Positions 1 to 5,848 of a stretch of DNA of 13,515 nt are shown here, one piece after another. The stretch comes from an uncultured Halomicronema sp. GTDB lineage: Bacteria > Cyanobacteriota > Cyanobacteriia > Phormidesmidales > Phormidesmidaceae. A program made the translations under genes and the position numbers. The notes beneath the pieces were generated by a model, which saw only the letters and a program-made list of their open reading frames with translations, was not told the DNA's origin and did not search any database. Within the stretch, counting starts at the first letter, position 1, and the number at the start of each line of letters is the position of its first letter. The stretch covers positions 1-13,515 of the forward strand of contig CALCPB010000056.1 in assembly GCA_937897665.1 (NCBI GenBank). Direction: 5' to 3'.

Positions 1-381
1 GGTGAGCACAACCCCGTAGCTATCAAGACTTTGGATGCTGTCAATGGCGTTCAACAATGCCTCGATGGCCATAGCATCGGCAGTTGTGGGCAATAGCACT
101 AAGTCTGAACCGGTTGCGAAGTCTTCTAAGTCCTCAGCGTTGGGATTGCCTGCTGTGTCGATGATTGTGTGCTCCATGCCCCGTGACTTTTTAGGCGCTG
201 CCATGAGGGAGCAAACGCCAAAGGGTAGGGAGCCACGCTTAGCCCAGTTGAGACAGCTATGGTTAGGGTCAGCATCGACTAACAGAACATGTTCTGATGA
301 TTGAGCAAAGTAGGCGGCAAGGTGTAACGCTGTGGTTGTCTTGCCAATTCCGCCCTTAAAGCCCGCTACGGTGATTATCAT
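1..381 (-). CDS. parA: ParA-family partition ATPase (partial, C-terminus outside window)
   Basis: This is the N-terminal 127 residues of a ParA/MinD-type ATPase; the frame is still open at the left edge. Members of this family bind DNA non-specifically in the ATP form and, with a centromere-binding partner, distribute plasmid copies to daughter cells. Visible motifs are the deviant Walker A KGGIGKTT (residues 9-16, signature Lys9 and Lys14), the A' motif LLVDADPN (33-40) and Walker B TIIDTAG (72-78). Motif A lies almost at the N-terminus, so there is no N-terminal helix-turn-helix domain; this fits the small type Ib ParA class. ATG at 381 is preceded by AAGG seven bases upstream. It is the last visible gene of the minus-strand cluster, 29 nt after the ATPase gene. 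A GAACATGTTT palindrome sits in that gap and a perfect GAACATGTTC lies inside the gene, suggesting autoregulation or partition-complex binding. The family call is firm; the partner protein is not in view. Confidence 0.93.
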   Translation of the reverse strand, partial: MIITVAGFKGGIGKTTTALHLAAYFAQSSEHVLLVDADPNHSCLNWAKRGSLPFGVCSLMAAPKKSRGMEHTIIDTAGNPNAEDLEDFATGSDLVLLPTTADAMAIEALLNAIDSIQSLDSYGVVLT

Positions 382-405
382 CTGCCCGCCTTTAGGAACA
401 TGTTT
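285..405. promoter_or_regulatory. Two GAACATGTTC-type palindromes at and inside the parA start
   Basis: A GAACATGTTT site (396-405) lies between the stop of the upstream ATPase gene and the parA ATG. A perfect AGAACATGTTCT (284-295) lies within the parA coding region. Both match the palindrome repeated about ten times at 13154-13490. An operator beside parA that matches a distant array is the usual arrangement when a centromere-binding protein also represses the partition operon. The protein that binds these sites is not identified. Confidence 0.5.
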
Positions 406-410
406 TAAGT

Positions 411-2120
411 TTATGCTGACTCTTTGGGATCGGCGTAGCTTTGCTTTCCACAGTCATGGCAGTAGATTCGCTGCCGTCCTTTGGGTGCCCCAGCCTTTTT
501 AGTGTTGGTCGATTTGCACTTAGGGCATGTCAGCACCTCACTGGCGGCGCGGGGGAATAGCAGTTTGGGAACGGTCACACAGAAGGGCTTAGCGCTGCCC
601 TGGTGCTTGGCAATGGCATAAAAGGGGGATTGCTCCGATAGGGCTTCCAGTTCCCCTAACAGGGTGTTTTTAGCCCTGCCCTTGAGCCCATTCTCTACAT
701 AGTCAATGGCGACCTCAGATAGATAAATCTGGGCCATGTTGCGTACATCAGACCATTGAAAGCCGGGTAGGCAGTTGCCATTTTGGCCCAGCAGGATTAG
801 GAACCGGTTGCGATGCCGTCCCATCTTCACCAGGTCTTTAATGGGGCTTTTCAGATCATGGTCTTTGATGAGGGTATCTGCTTCATCAATCACCAGCACA
901 TGGGGCTTAGGTAGCTTGTCGCCTTTGGCTGATTGTCCCCATTCCCTAACCACTTCGGCGGCGGTCTCGGCATCGTCGTAGACGCTGGGTTGCTGTGCCC
1001 AGTCGGTATCACTGCCGTATGGGTCAAGCACGGTAAAGACGGCATGAACCCCCAGAGACGCTAGGCCACCGTCGATAATCTGATTGACCATGTGAGACTT
1101 GCCGCTACCAGACTGGCCCGCTATCCGTAGGTGGATGGGGGCGGCTCCCTCACCCCAGTCGTGAGTTAAGAGGCCCTTCAGTTGCTCGATGGTGAGCAGG
1201 GTAGACTTACCGGCTTTAGCCAGCTTCGATTGGGCCTTGGCTAGTTGGATGGATAGATGATTGATTTCTGCCAGCAATGGCCCTTCAATCACTGGCCTGA
1301 CTTCATCGATCACGGCCATCTTGGAGCGGCCTAACCATTCCTCGGTTTGCAGTTTTTCCCGTTGCAGCTCATTGATGGCGGCTTGTTGCTCATTGCTGAA
1401 TTGAGCCCTGGCAATATCAATCTGCTCTTGAGCTTCGGATATCAGCCGGGTTCTGATATCCCGATATTGGGCAGTGATGGCGGCAAGCTGTGACTTGCGC
1501 TTTTTCAAGTCGGCATCGATAGCTTTAATAGCTTGAACGTACCGGCCTCTGATCGTTTCGAGTTGCTGGGTGAGGGTGGCCACGGCGGCTGATTTGGCCC
1601 GCTCATGTTCCGTATTGAGTCGATTAAGTTCTAAGTTGCAGTCGTGCCTTAGGGTCTCGATTTCCATCGTCTGAGCTGTCTTAGCCTCAGCGATCGCTCG
1701 ATTATTCCACTCCTCAATATGGGCTTTTGCCTTAGCTTCCAGTTCCCGGAGCTGGGTTGTGTGGCGGGTTTCCAGTTCGCTGATTGAGCGCTGTATGTCG
1801 TTGCGTTGCAGTTCTAGGCTACGGATTTCCTGCTGTATGGCGTGGCGTTGGGCCTCATCCATGTTCACCGGCACAATCACCGGCCCTTGCAGTTTTGTCC
1901 TGGCAGCTCTGGCTACGGCCCCGACCGGTGAGCGTGATTTGAGCACCTTTGAGCCGATAGCAAGGGTGCCAGCGGTGACCAGGCCCAAGGCTCCCAAGCC
2001 ACCCAGACCGGCACCGCTACCACTGGCATAAGCTTGGGCGTCCTGACAGGGGTGCCAGAGCTGTTGACCACCGGGGGGTGATTGGGTTTCCCAGCATTGC
2101 CCATCTATCTCTTTACGCAT
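411..2120 (-). CDS. Predicted membrane-anchored coiled-coil P-loop ATPase with C-terminal zinc ribbon
   Basis: A 569-residue protein. In order: a Cys-containing N-terminus; a Gly/Ala-rich hydrophobic stretch at about 32-58 that could cross the membrane once; a long coiled coil at about 88-305; a P-loop NTPase core with Walker A GQSGSGKS (335-342), Walker [10 protein letters not shown] (407-415) and a polar strand LILLGQNG (441-448); and a zinc ribbon with CPKC (532-535) and CHDC (554-557). The ribbon's [17 protein letters not shown] pattern resembles the N-terminal ribbons of IS1 InsA-type transposases, so DNA binding is likely. The core resembles HerA/FtsK/VirD4-type ATPases, but the exact family is not certain. 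A longer reading frame begins at 2225, but ATG 2120 is preferred: GGAGG lies 8 nt upstream and it overlaps the previous gene by 8 nt. Its place directly before parA suggests DNA movement, membrane tethering or transfer of the replicon. Confidence 0.85.
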   Translation of the reverse strand: MRKEIDGQCWETQSPPGGQQLWHPCQDAQAYASGSGAGLGGLGALGLVTAGTLAIGSKVLKSRSPVGAVARAARTKLQGPVIVPVNMDEAQRHAIQQEIRSLELQRNDIQRSISELETRHTTQLRELEAKAKAHIEEWNNRAIAEAKTAQTMEIETLRHDCNLELNRLNTEHERAKSAAVATLTQQLETIRGRYVQAIKAIDADLKKRKSQLAAITAQYRDIRTRLISEAQEQIDIARAQFSNEQQAAINELQREKLQTEEWLGRSKMAVIDEVRPVIEGPLLAEINHLSIQLAKAQSKLAKAGKSTLLTIEQLKGLLTHDWGEGAAPIHLRIAGQSGSGKSHMVNQIIDGGLASLGVHAVFTVLDPYGSDTDWAQQPSVYDDAETAAEVVREWGQSAKGDKLPKPHVLVIDEADTLIKDHDLKSPIKDLVKMGRHRNRFLILLGQNGNCLPGFQWSDVRNMAQIYLSEVAIDYVENGLKGRAKNTLLGELEALSEQSPFYAIAKHQGSAKPFCVTVPKLLFPRAASEVLTCPKCKSTNTKKAGAPKGRQRIYCHDCGKQSYADPKESA

Positions 2121-2544
2121 CGGGAGACCCTCCAAAGAGGTTTGCCCCGATGCGCTGACCAACCTTGTGATTGAGCTGTTTGGCAACAGTTTCGAGCTGC
2201 CGTAGGCGTTCCTGGGAGCTGGCAAGCTCTAGTGATTGAGTCTGGAGTGAGACCGCCCAGTCTTGCTCTAGGAGCTTATGCTGAGCCCCCAGGTACTTAA
2301 CCCGTGATTGTTCAGTAGAGAGCTGCTGTTGCTCTCCCTTGAGCTTGGTTTCAGCGCTTTTGACTTTGATATCCGCTGATTGTATTGACAGCTCCATGAG
2401 CCGGTCTTGACGGTCTTCTAGGGCCAGTGACCGGCGTTCACGGGTGACTTGGCGCTTAGCTCTATCGGCTGCAATTGAGGCGATTTGAGCCTTAGCGGAT
2501 TCGGTTTCCGCTTGCCATTCTGCGGTTGATTTTCCCTGGTACAT
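2113..2544 (-). CDS. Small coiled-coil protein of the maintenance cluster
   Basis: 143 residues, highly charged and Gln/Glu/Lys-rich. It is predicted to be almost entirely alpha-helical, with a coiled coil over about residues 10-125 and a short Gly-containing tail. No signal peptide, membrane segment or enzymatic motif is visible, and the family is not recognised. Its stop codon lies inside the start region of the following ATPase gene (8 nt overlap), and that partner also has a long coiled coil, so a direct complex between the two is a reasonable inference. The ATG start has no clear Shine-Dalgarno sequence, which is common in cyanobacteria. The 20 nt gap from the previous gene suggests one transcript. 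Confidence 0.7.
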   Translation of the reverse strand: MYQGKSTAEWQAETESAKAQIASIAADRAKRQVTRERRSLALEDRQDRLMELSIQSADIKVKSAETKLKGEQQQLSTEQSRVKYLGAQHKLLEQDWAVSLQTQSLELASSQERLRQLETVAKQLNHKVGQRIGANLFGGSPDA

Positions 2545-2564
2545 GATTTGTTTTTTCTAGAAAG

Positions 2565-2792
2565 TTATAGAGAGCCGGACCGTTTAACCTCCATCAGGGC
2601 GTCTAACCCTTCATAAACAAGGCGACGTGCAACCTTGACGGCCTGGTCACCGTTGATTTCCTTTTCATGGGTTGAGTGCTCTTCGATGTATTGCCTAATG
2701 GCAACTTCAGTCACGCTCAAGATGTCAGCCGCGCTCATTAATGCAGAAATACCGTTTTCAACTTTGTCGAGCTGAGCAGGTTGAGTTTTCAT
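2565..2792 (-). CDS. Hypothetical small protein (75 aa), coupled to upstream gene
   Basis: 75 residues, mostly helical and acidic, with no membrane segment. The segment ADILSVTEVAIRQYIEEH (about residues 22-39) could form a helix-turn-helix or helical hairpin, but no family is recognised. ATG at 2792 overlaps the stop codon of the preceding gene in an ATGA arrangement, a strong sign of translational coupling and so of a real gene. It lies in the minus-strand cluster that leads to the ATPase and parA, suggesting a maintenance role without showing which. Confidence 0.65.
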   Translation of the reverse strand: MKTQPAQLDKVENGISALMSAADILSVTEVAIRQYIEEHSTHEKEINGDQAVKVARRLVYEGLDALMEVKRSGSL

Positions 2793-3091
2793 GCTTCATC
2801 CGGCCCTGACAAAGGGTTGAATTGGTCCAACCTTTCTCTTTGAAAGCCGTAATTTAGGAATGAAGTAGCTTTATCAATGGGGTTATAGGCTTCGTCGAGA
2901 ATGCAGATTGCGTCATCAACCACGTCACTGAAACCCAGATAGGCATTAGTCTCGTTTTCCGATTGCTCACAGGCCAAGCGGAGTACGTTTAGGTAGCTCC
3001 TGAGCTTTAACAACCGGATGCAAGATTTCTGGGCCTCATGAGCGTGTTTTTGGATGTCGCCTTTGGTTAGTTGGCGCGGTTTGCTATTCAT
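2789..3091 (-). CDS. Hypothetical small helical protein (100 aa)
   Basis: 100 residues, Leu-rich and helical (segments near 15-45 and 55-80), with no recognisable motif or membrane segment. Two in-frame ATGs compete. The one at 3091 has GAAGG 8 nt upstream; the one at 3106 would add five residues (MKASL) and has no ribosome site, so 3091 is preferred. The gene ends in an ATGA overlap with the next gene. It follows the helix-turn-helix gene after a gap of about 150 nt that contains nested inverted repeats. The function is unknown; context places it in the plasmid maintenance operon. Confidence 0.65.
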   Translation of the reverse strand: MNSKPRQLTKGDIQKHAHEAQKSCIRLLKLRSYLNVLRLACEQSENETNAYLGFSDVVDDAICILDEAYNPIDKATSFLNYGFQRERLDQFNPLSGPDEA

Positions 3092-3120
3092 CAGAGATGC
3101 CTTCAATAGGGTGTTTAATG

Positions 3121-3155
3121 CCCGTTAAATGGGGTTTGAACCCGCTATAAACGGG
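3121..3155. repeat. Nested inverted repeats in the gap before the second gene of the minus cluster
   Basis: Outer arms CCCGTT (3121-3126) and AACGGG (3150-3155) enclose a GGGTT-TG-AACCC palindrome (3132-3143). The structure lies in the only sizeable gap of the minus-strand cluster (3107-3239). No T-run follows on either strand, so it is not a standard terminator. An operator, attenuator or RNA processing site is possible. No convincing promoter was found in the gap. Confidence 0.4.
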
Positions 3156-3239
3156 GCTTGTGGCAGTAGAAGCGGTCCCTGATTCAGGTTGATGTTGTCT
3201 AGAGCGCGAGGATTGCCAGTATTACTAGAGCCCTCCAAA

Positions 3240-3779
3240 TCAAGCGGCAGATTGAGGCTTTGGGGCAGTGGTTACCCCCTGAGAACGTAGGTATTCACCC
3301 ACCATCGCGTTCTTGCGACTCTCAGCACTTTGGATGATTTGAGCCCCTAGAGCTGCTCCTAGTTGGTCACCCAGGTTTTGACCATTCACTAGGAGTTGAT
3401 GGGTGAGGTTTTGGGTATTGGCGGCGCTGGCCTGACAGAGGTCTGAGATTTGGCCGGTCAAGGTGGCGACGGCGGCGCTCCGGTCGGTGGCTTGGTAATC
3501 AATGGGGACCAATGCGCCCCCAGTTCCTAGCCCAGTGAAGGGATCGGCGTAGGTAGGGGTCTCAACAGTCATGGACACATGATGTCCAGACTGTTGTTCA
3601 AGTGCTTTTTTCCAAAGGGTTGCAGGGTATTTCTTGGCTTTGCCTTGTTCAATGCAAGCAACATTAAATTCCTTTTGCCCAAAAGCTTGAATCCACTGAT
3701 AGATAACAGTTCGAGAGCTGCCGGTTAGGCGGTGAATATCGCTTACGCTGTACGGCTCATTGTTCAGTTTGATGTTCAC
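3240..3779 (-). CDS. Helix-turn-helix DNA-binding protein, probable regulator heading the minus-strand cluster
   Basis: 179 residues starting at GTG 3779 with GAGG 11 nt upstream. Residues about 9-35 (YSVSDIHRLTGSSRTVIYQW) read as an N-terminal MerR/excisionase-like helix-turn-helix. A basic segment follows, then a low-complexity Ala/Gln/Leu-rich helical C-terminus (about 98-165) that may oligomerise. The gene sits 29 nt downstream of the predicted transcription start of the 3815-3844 promoter. Two 12-bp direct repeats 22 bp apart overlap that promoter and are natural candidates for its own operator. The octapeptide SAAVATLT (101-108) recurs in the coiled coil of the membrane ATPase. It could also be a centromere-binding or replication accessory protein; regulator is the best guess. 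Confidence 0.75.
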   Translation of the reverse strand: MNIKLNNEPYSVSDIHRLTGSSRTVIYQWIQAFGQKEFNVACIEQGKAKKYPATLWKKALEQQSGHHVSMTVETPTYADPFTGLGTGGALVPIDYQATDRSAAVATLTGQISDLCQASAANTQNLTHQLLVNGQNLGDQLGAALGAQIIQSAESRKNAMVGEYLRSQGVTTAPKPQSAA

Positions 3780-3814
3780 GGTTGTTCAGTCCTCTGTCTT
3801 ACTTCGACTCTAGA

Positions 3815-3844
3815 GTTGTAGCAATCTTCTCAAAAACTTGTCAA
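3815..3844 (-). promoter_or_regulatory. Sigma70-type promoter for the minus-strand maintenance cluster
   Basis: Read on the minus strand, a perfect -35 TTGACA (plus 3839-3844) is followed after 18 nt by TACAAC (plus 3815-3820), a 4/6 match to the -10 consensus. Transcription would start near 3808, leaving a leader of about 28 nt before the GTG at 3779. The direct repeat TTTTGAGAAGAT lies both in the spacer (3824-3835) and just upstream of the -35 (3846-3857). A protein bound there would block RNA polymerase. Confidence 0.65.
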
Positions 3845-3857
3845 TATCTTCTCAAAA
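3824..3857. repeat. Pair of 12-bp direct repeats, 22 bp apart, in the divergent promoter region
   Basis: ATCTTCTCAAAA occurs at 3824-3835 and 3846-3857. The 22 bp period is two helical turns, so both copies face the same side of the DNA. They straddle the -35 box of the minus-strand promoter and lie upstream of the plus-strand gene at 3936, so a bound regulator could control both directions. The helix-turn-helix protein encoded next door is the obvious candidate. Confidence 0.55.
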
Positions 3858-3935
3858 TGTTTTCATTAGGTATCAAGTCGCAGAGCAAGTCAGGGCATGT
3901 ACCCTATATGTGAAGGTTTTGGGAAGTTATCAGCT

Positions 3936-4229
3936 ATGCCAGAACGGCTTAATATCAGGCACCCTGGGGAGTTTTACGGTGACATGCTGGCCATTGAGGC
4001 GTTTCTTAAGGGCGGGCGCTCCCTGTCAGAAGAAGCTTGCAATCTGCTGTGTGCTCGCCTGATGCAGAGACGGGAGATTAGAGGGGAAATGCTGGGGCAT
4101 CTTGCCGCAAAGAGAAAAATCACAGTCAATGCTTTGGTTGATCAAATCCTCAAGGGTCAAGCGATCTCTCTAACTCCCGAAGAATATAAAGCGATGCCGT
4201 CAGATGAAGAACCGGAGGCTGCGCCATAA
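3936..4229 (+). CDS. Hypothetical small protein (97 aa), divergent from the maintenance cluster
   Basis: 97 residues, helical and charged. A segment near residues 57-77 (KRKITVNALVDQILKG) looks like a short DNA- or protein-binding helix pair, and the tail is acidic. The family is not recognised. ATG at 3936 is preferred because GGGAAG lies 9 nt upstream; an earlier in-frame ATG at 3897 would add 13 residues (MYPICEGFGKLSA) and has only a poor ribosome site. It is transcribed away from the minus-strand cluster, probably from a promoter overlapping the 3824-3857 repeats. A short inverted repeat (GCGCC...GGCGC, 4221-4241) spans its stop codon. The function is unknown. Confidence 0.65.
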   Translation: MPERLNIRHPGEFYGDMLAIEAFLKGGRSLSEEACNLLCARLMQRREIRGEMLGHLAAKRKITVNALVDQILKGQAISLTPEEYKAMPSDEEPEAAP

Positions 4230-4276
4230 CTGATAAGGCGCAACGAGTAGAACGCCACAAACTTTTGAACAATTGA
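4226..4276 (+). pseudogene. Possible decayed duplicate of the start of the downstream gene
   Basis: Reading from ATA 4226, the sequence gives I-TDKAQR-VERHKLLNN and then a stop. The downstream gene at 4342 begins M-TDKAQR-ETIF. The DNA also matches around this hexapeptide (ACTGATAAGGCGCAACG versus ACTGACAAGGCACAACG). The copy starts with ATA instead of ATG and overlaps the previous stop codon. It may be a remnant of a tandem duplication. Confidence 0.3.
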
Positions 4277-4302
4277 GCAAAAACGACTTTCAAGTCGAAT
4301 TT

Positions 4303-4314
4303 CCGCAATTGCGG
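4303..4314. promoter_or_regulatory. CAATTG-core palindrome upstream of the 4342 gene
   Basis: CCGCAATTGCGG is a perfect 12-bp palindrome within TTTCCGCAATTGCGGGAA. It belongs to the same family as the sites at 5213-5230, 5342-5355 and 12683-12696. A weaker relative (TTTTG..CAATTG..CAAAA) lies at 4263-4282. It is 27 nt upstream of the preferred start codon, a typical operator position. Confidence 0.45.
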
Positions 4315-4341
4315 GAAGAGAAAACTAGAGGCCACAAGTTC

Positions 4342-4899
4342 ATGACTGACAAGGCACAACGGGAAACAATATTTGTCGGAAGTCTTGAGATAGAGGGCTT
4401 TCAGATGCCTGACGGCTCTTATCGAATGAGTCAGGCACAAGCTGCTGAATGCATCGGTACCACCGCTCAGAACGCATCAAACTTTTTGCGCTCAAAGGTA
4501 TTCAAAGCCTTGCGGGGTGAGGAAAGCACGGATCAAGGTTTTGAGACAATCGACGTTGAATCGTCGCAGCAATCCACAGGGGGAACCCGAATCAATGCTG
4601 TCCCTCTTGATGTCGTCATGCTGTTTTGGCTTTACCAATGCTCACGGGGGAATAAGCCAGCGCTCGGCCTATTAGCAGCCCTGGCCACGGAGACATTAGA
4701 ACGACGTTTTGATAGTGCTTTTGGCGTTGCCCACTCTGAAGGGGAGTATAACCAGCGGCTTGCAAATCGCTTGCAGCGCGTAGAACAGCAACTAACCTTG
4801 TTAGCCGATGCCTATGCAGAGCCCGACATCCTCAGAGAGGAGAATGAACGGCTCAAAGACCAGATCCGGCAACTCGGACAGAAACCTTTTGCGGGTTAA
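4342..4899 (+). CDS. Hypothetical protein with an N-terminal helix-turn-helix-like region and C-terminal coiled coil (185 aa)
   Basis: 185 residues. Residues 20-60 (around MSQAQAAECIGTTAQNASNF) look like a DNA-binding helix-turn-helix of the kind seen in phage antirepressor-like proteins. The middle part (85-128) is hydrophobic and helical, ending ATETLERRFDSAFG. The C-terminus (about 138-178) is a coiled coil, suggesting a dimer. The exact family is not recognised. A longer frame starts at TTG 4273, but ATG 4342 has AGAGG 10 nt upstream and follows the CAATTG palindrome at 4303-4314, so the palindrome is more likely an operator than coding sequence. The gene stands alone between the divergent region and the rep control region. 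Its product could recognise the CAATTG palindromes; this is only an inference. Confidence 0.72.
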   Translation: MTDKAQRETIFVGSLEIEGFQMPDGSYRMSQAQAAECIGTTAQNASNFLRSKVFKALRGEESTDQGFETIDVESSQQSTGGTRINAVPLDVVMLFWLYQCSRGNKPALGLLAALATETLERRFDSAFGVAHSEGEYNQRLANRLQRVEQQLTLLADAYAEPDILREENERLKDQIRQLGQKPFAG

Positions 4900-4940
4900 C
4901 CTGGTTCAGTTTTCCAGCCTTGCCCTAAGATCGGCACCCA

Positions 4941-5026
4941 AAGGAGGTGATGACAATGTGACCCTAACTACCCCAGATACACGAAGACCCCAGGCAAAGG
5001 TTTGGCGACCGCCTGAGGACTCGTAG
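4941..5026 (+). other. Very strong ribosome binding site followed by minimal ORFs
   Basis: AAGGAGGTGAT (4941-4951) is complementary to the 3' end of bacterial 16S rRNA. ATG at 4950 gives only M-T-M before a stop. An overlapping GTG at 4958, 10 nt after GGAGG, opens a 22-codon frame (start VTLTTPDTRRPQ) ending at 5026. It could be a leader peptide, a decoy site or the remnant of a lost gene. Confidence 0.35.
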
Positions 5027-5125
5027 GGGATATTTAAAATTTCTGACCCCATCGTACACGCCCCAATCGGGACGTGCAAGGTTTTGCATGGTTGTCAACA
5101 GGAAACGTTTCATGTTGGAGGCGAA

Positions 5126-5165
5126 GGCTTCTGAGCCTAGATTTAGGCGGGTTCCTCAGAAAGCC
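5126..5165. repeat. Bulged stem-loop with inner hairpin
   Basis: GGCTTCTGAG (5126-5135) pairs with CTCAGAAAGCC (5155-5165) with one bulged base. Inside, GCCTA-GATT-TAGGC (5135-5148) can form a second hairpin sharing the base at 5135. No T-run follows. It may be a structured RNA element or a cruciform in the control region. Confidence 0.35.
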
Positions 5166-5212
5166 GTATTCAGCCATCAGCCTCATGGAGCGTCCAGTTA
5201 ACACAACGCAAG

Positions 5213-5230
5213 TTTCTGCAATTGCAGAAA
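5213..5230. promoter_or_regulatory. Perfect 18-bp palindrome with CAATTG core
   Basis: TTTCTGCAATTGCAGAAA is fully self-complementary. A related 14-bp palindrome, TCTACAATTGTAGA, lies at 5342-5355. Both are followed by ATCAAA (the first G/C-flanked copy shares AGAAATCAAA with the second), so homology extends beyond the symmetric core on one side. Close copies occur at 4303-4314 and 12683-12696. It is probably the binding site of a plasmid-encoded dimeric protein. Confidence 0.55.
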
Positions 5231-5236
5231 TCAAAC

Positions 5237-5262
5237 CAAATGCGTCATGCATGTCGCATTTG
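5237..5262. repeat. 26-bp palindrome with a single central-flank mismatch
   Basis: Arms CAAATGCG (5237-5244) and CGCATTTG (5255-5262) are perfect inverse complements. The centre CATGCATG (5246-5253) is itself palindromic, and only the T at 5245 and the T at 5254 fail to pair. It lies 6 bp after the 18-bp CAATTG palindrome. It could extrude as a cruciform or bind an initiator or regulator. Confidence 0.5.
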
Positions 5263-5341
5263 AAGAACAACAGAGTGAAAACAGCAGAATGGACATCGCG
5301 ATTATTGAGCTAGCGTCCCTATTAGCAGCACCATTGATGTC

Positions 5342-5355
5342 TCTACAATTGTAGA
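5342..5355. promoter_or_regulatory. 14-bp CAATTG-core palindrome
   Basis: TCTACAATTGTAGA is perfect; compared with the 5213-5230 site, both arms changed in a compensatory way (G to A, C to T), so symmetry is kept. A third, imperfect CAATTG site (TTGCAATTGAAA) is centred 26 bp downstream at 5372-5377. Confidence 0.5.
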
Positions 5356-5383
5356 AATCAAATAAATGTTGCAATTGAAATTC

Positions 5384-5424
5384 TTTAAAAGGGGGTTTAA
5401 AGGGGGGTTTAAAGGCCCTTTAAA
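5384..5424. repeat. TTTAAA repeats separated by G-runs, with a 17-bp palindrome
   Basis: TTTAAA occurs four times, separated by G5, G6 and GGCCC. The last two form TTTAAAGG-C-CCTTTAAA (5408-5424). Alternating easily melted TTTAAA and G-runs is unusual and would suit an origin unwinding or protein-loading site. Confidence 0.4.
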
Positions 5425-5552
5425 GATTTGGGCGTCAAATTTTTCACCACCCCTAGGGGGACAAGCGTTGGCAAACTTGTGAACTGGCGCTACCCATGCG
5501 AACAGGTGTACAATAGGTCGATGCTTTTTACGGGACTCTGGTCTTGATATCG

Positions 5553-5569
5553 TTTCAACCCAGTTGAAA
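5553..5569. promoter_or_regulatory. Inverted repeat TTTCAAC-CCA-GTTGAAA upstream of the copG-like gene
   Basis: Two perfect 7-bp arms around a 3-bp centre, 34 nt before the ATG of the ribbon-helix-helix gene. It lies between the possible -10 (5509-5514) and the start codon. This position fits an autorepression site or a leader hairpin. Confidence 0.4.
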
Positions 5570-5603
5570 AGCAAATGCTGGATAAACACTTACATTTTGA
5601 TCC

Positions 5604-5750
5604 ATGGCATCTCAACCCATCACCATTCGCATACCAGACGATCAGTTATTAGCTATTGAAACCAAGGCTAAGACTGAAAATGTCAAAAGGCAAGTCATTT
5701 TAAAAATGGCTATTGCCAGGTTTGTTGAATCGCAACAACTGAATACTTAG
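5604..5750 (+). CDS. Small ribbon-helix-helix (CopG/Arc-like) protein, probable copy-number or rep regulator
   Basis: 48 residues. After a short lead, PITIRIPDD (5-13) forms the antiparallel beta-strand typical of ribbon-helix-helix repressors. Two helices follow (about 14-24 and 28-45), separated by a turn at ENVK, where the family normally has a short polar turn. Full length matches CopG-like proteins (about 45-60 residues). These bind operators as dimers, often repressing plasmid rep genes. ATG at 5604 is the only sensible start; no clear Shine-Dalgarno is present. The gene lies 98 nt before rep, with a terminator or attenuator between them and an inverted repeat upstream, closely resembling copG-rep or copR-rep control modules in other bacteria. 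The fold assignment is by eye. Confidence 0.75.
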   Translation: MASQPITIRIPDDQLLAIETKAKTENVKRQVILKMAIARFVESQQLNT

Positions 5751-5761
5751 CAAATTAAAAA

Positions 5762-5798
5762 CGTCCGCAGTTAATTAATAACTACGGACGCTCTTTTT
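5762..5798 (+). terminator. Bidirectional intrinsic terminator / possible attenuator between copG-like gene and rep
   Basis: Arms 5762-5773 and 5779-5790 form a 12-bp stem with one C-A mismatch and the 5-nt loop ATTAA, followed by CTCTTTTTAT. On the minus strand the same stem is followed by TTTTTAATTTG, so it can stop transcription both ways. It begins 11 nt after the small regulator's stop codon and ends about 50 nt before the rep ATG. No good promoter lies in that short gap, so rep may depend on read-through. Confidence 0.75.
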
Positions 5799-5848
5799 AT
5801 TAAACGCACAAGGGTGTCGATTGGAACCCGTCCCCCTAGTGCCATTCG

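Larger units (their letters stand above)
4900..5603. other. Gene-poor control region upstream of copG-rep, rich in palindromes
   Basis: No convincing gene was found in these 704 bases; the open frames on both strands cross the repeats and look random. Contents from left to right: a near-complete match to the 16S anti-Shine-Dalgarno complement (4941-4951); a GAAACGTTTC palindrome (5102-5111); a bulged stem (5126-5165); CAATTG-core palindromes (5213-5230, 5342-5355, and a half-like site at 5372-5377); a 26-bp near-perfect palindrome (5237-5262); a G-run/TTTAAA repeat block (5384-5424); CCCCTAGGGG (5450-5459); a possible -10 TACAAT (5509-5514) with no good -35; and TTTCAAC-CCA-GTTGAAA (5553-5569). 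The density of symmetric sites and the position just upstream of the replication genes suggest an origin and/or copy-control region. Confidence 0.55.

Noticed and set aside
35..304. Plus-strand open frame opposite parA
   Set aside because: It lies antisense to a gene with clear ParA motifs and has no domain of its own.
2121..2225. N-terminal extension of the membrane ATPase to 2225
   Set aside because: It would overlap the previous gene by 113 nt, while ATG 2120 has GGAGG at the ideal distance and a short overlap.
5034..5589. Open frames on both strands across the rep control region (5034-5270, 5074-5313, 5302-5589)
   Set aside because: They run through palindromes and G-run repeats, have random composition and lack ribosome sites.
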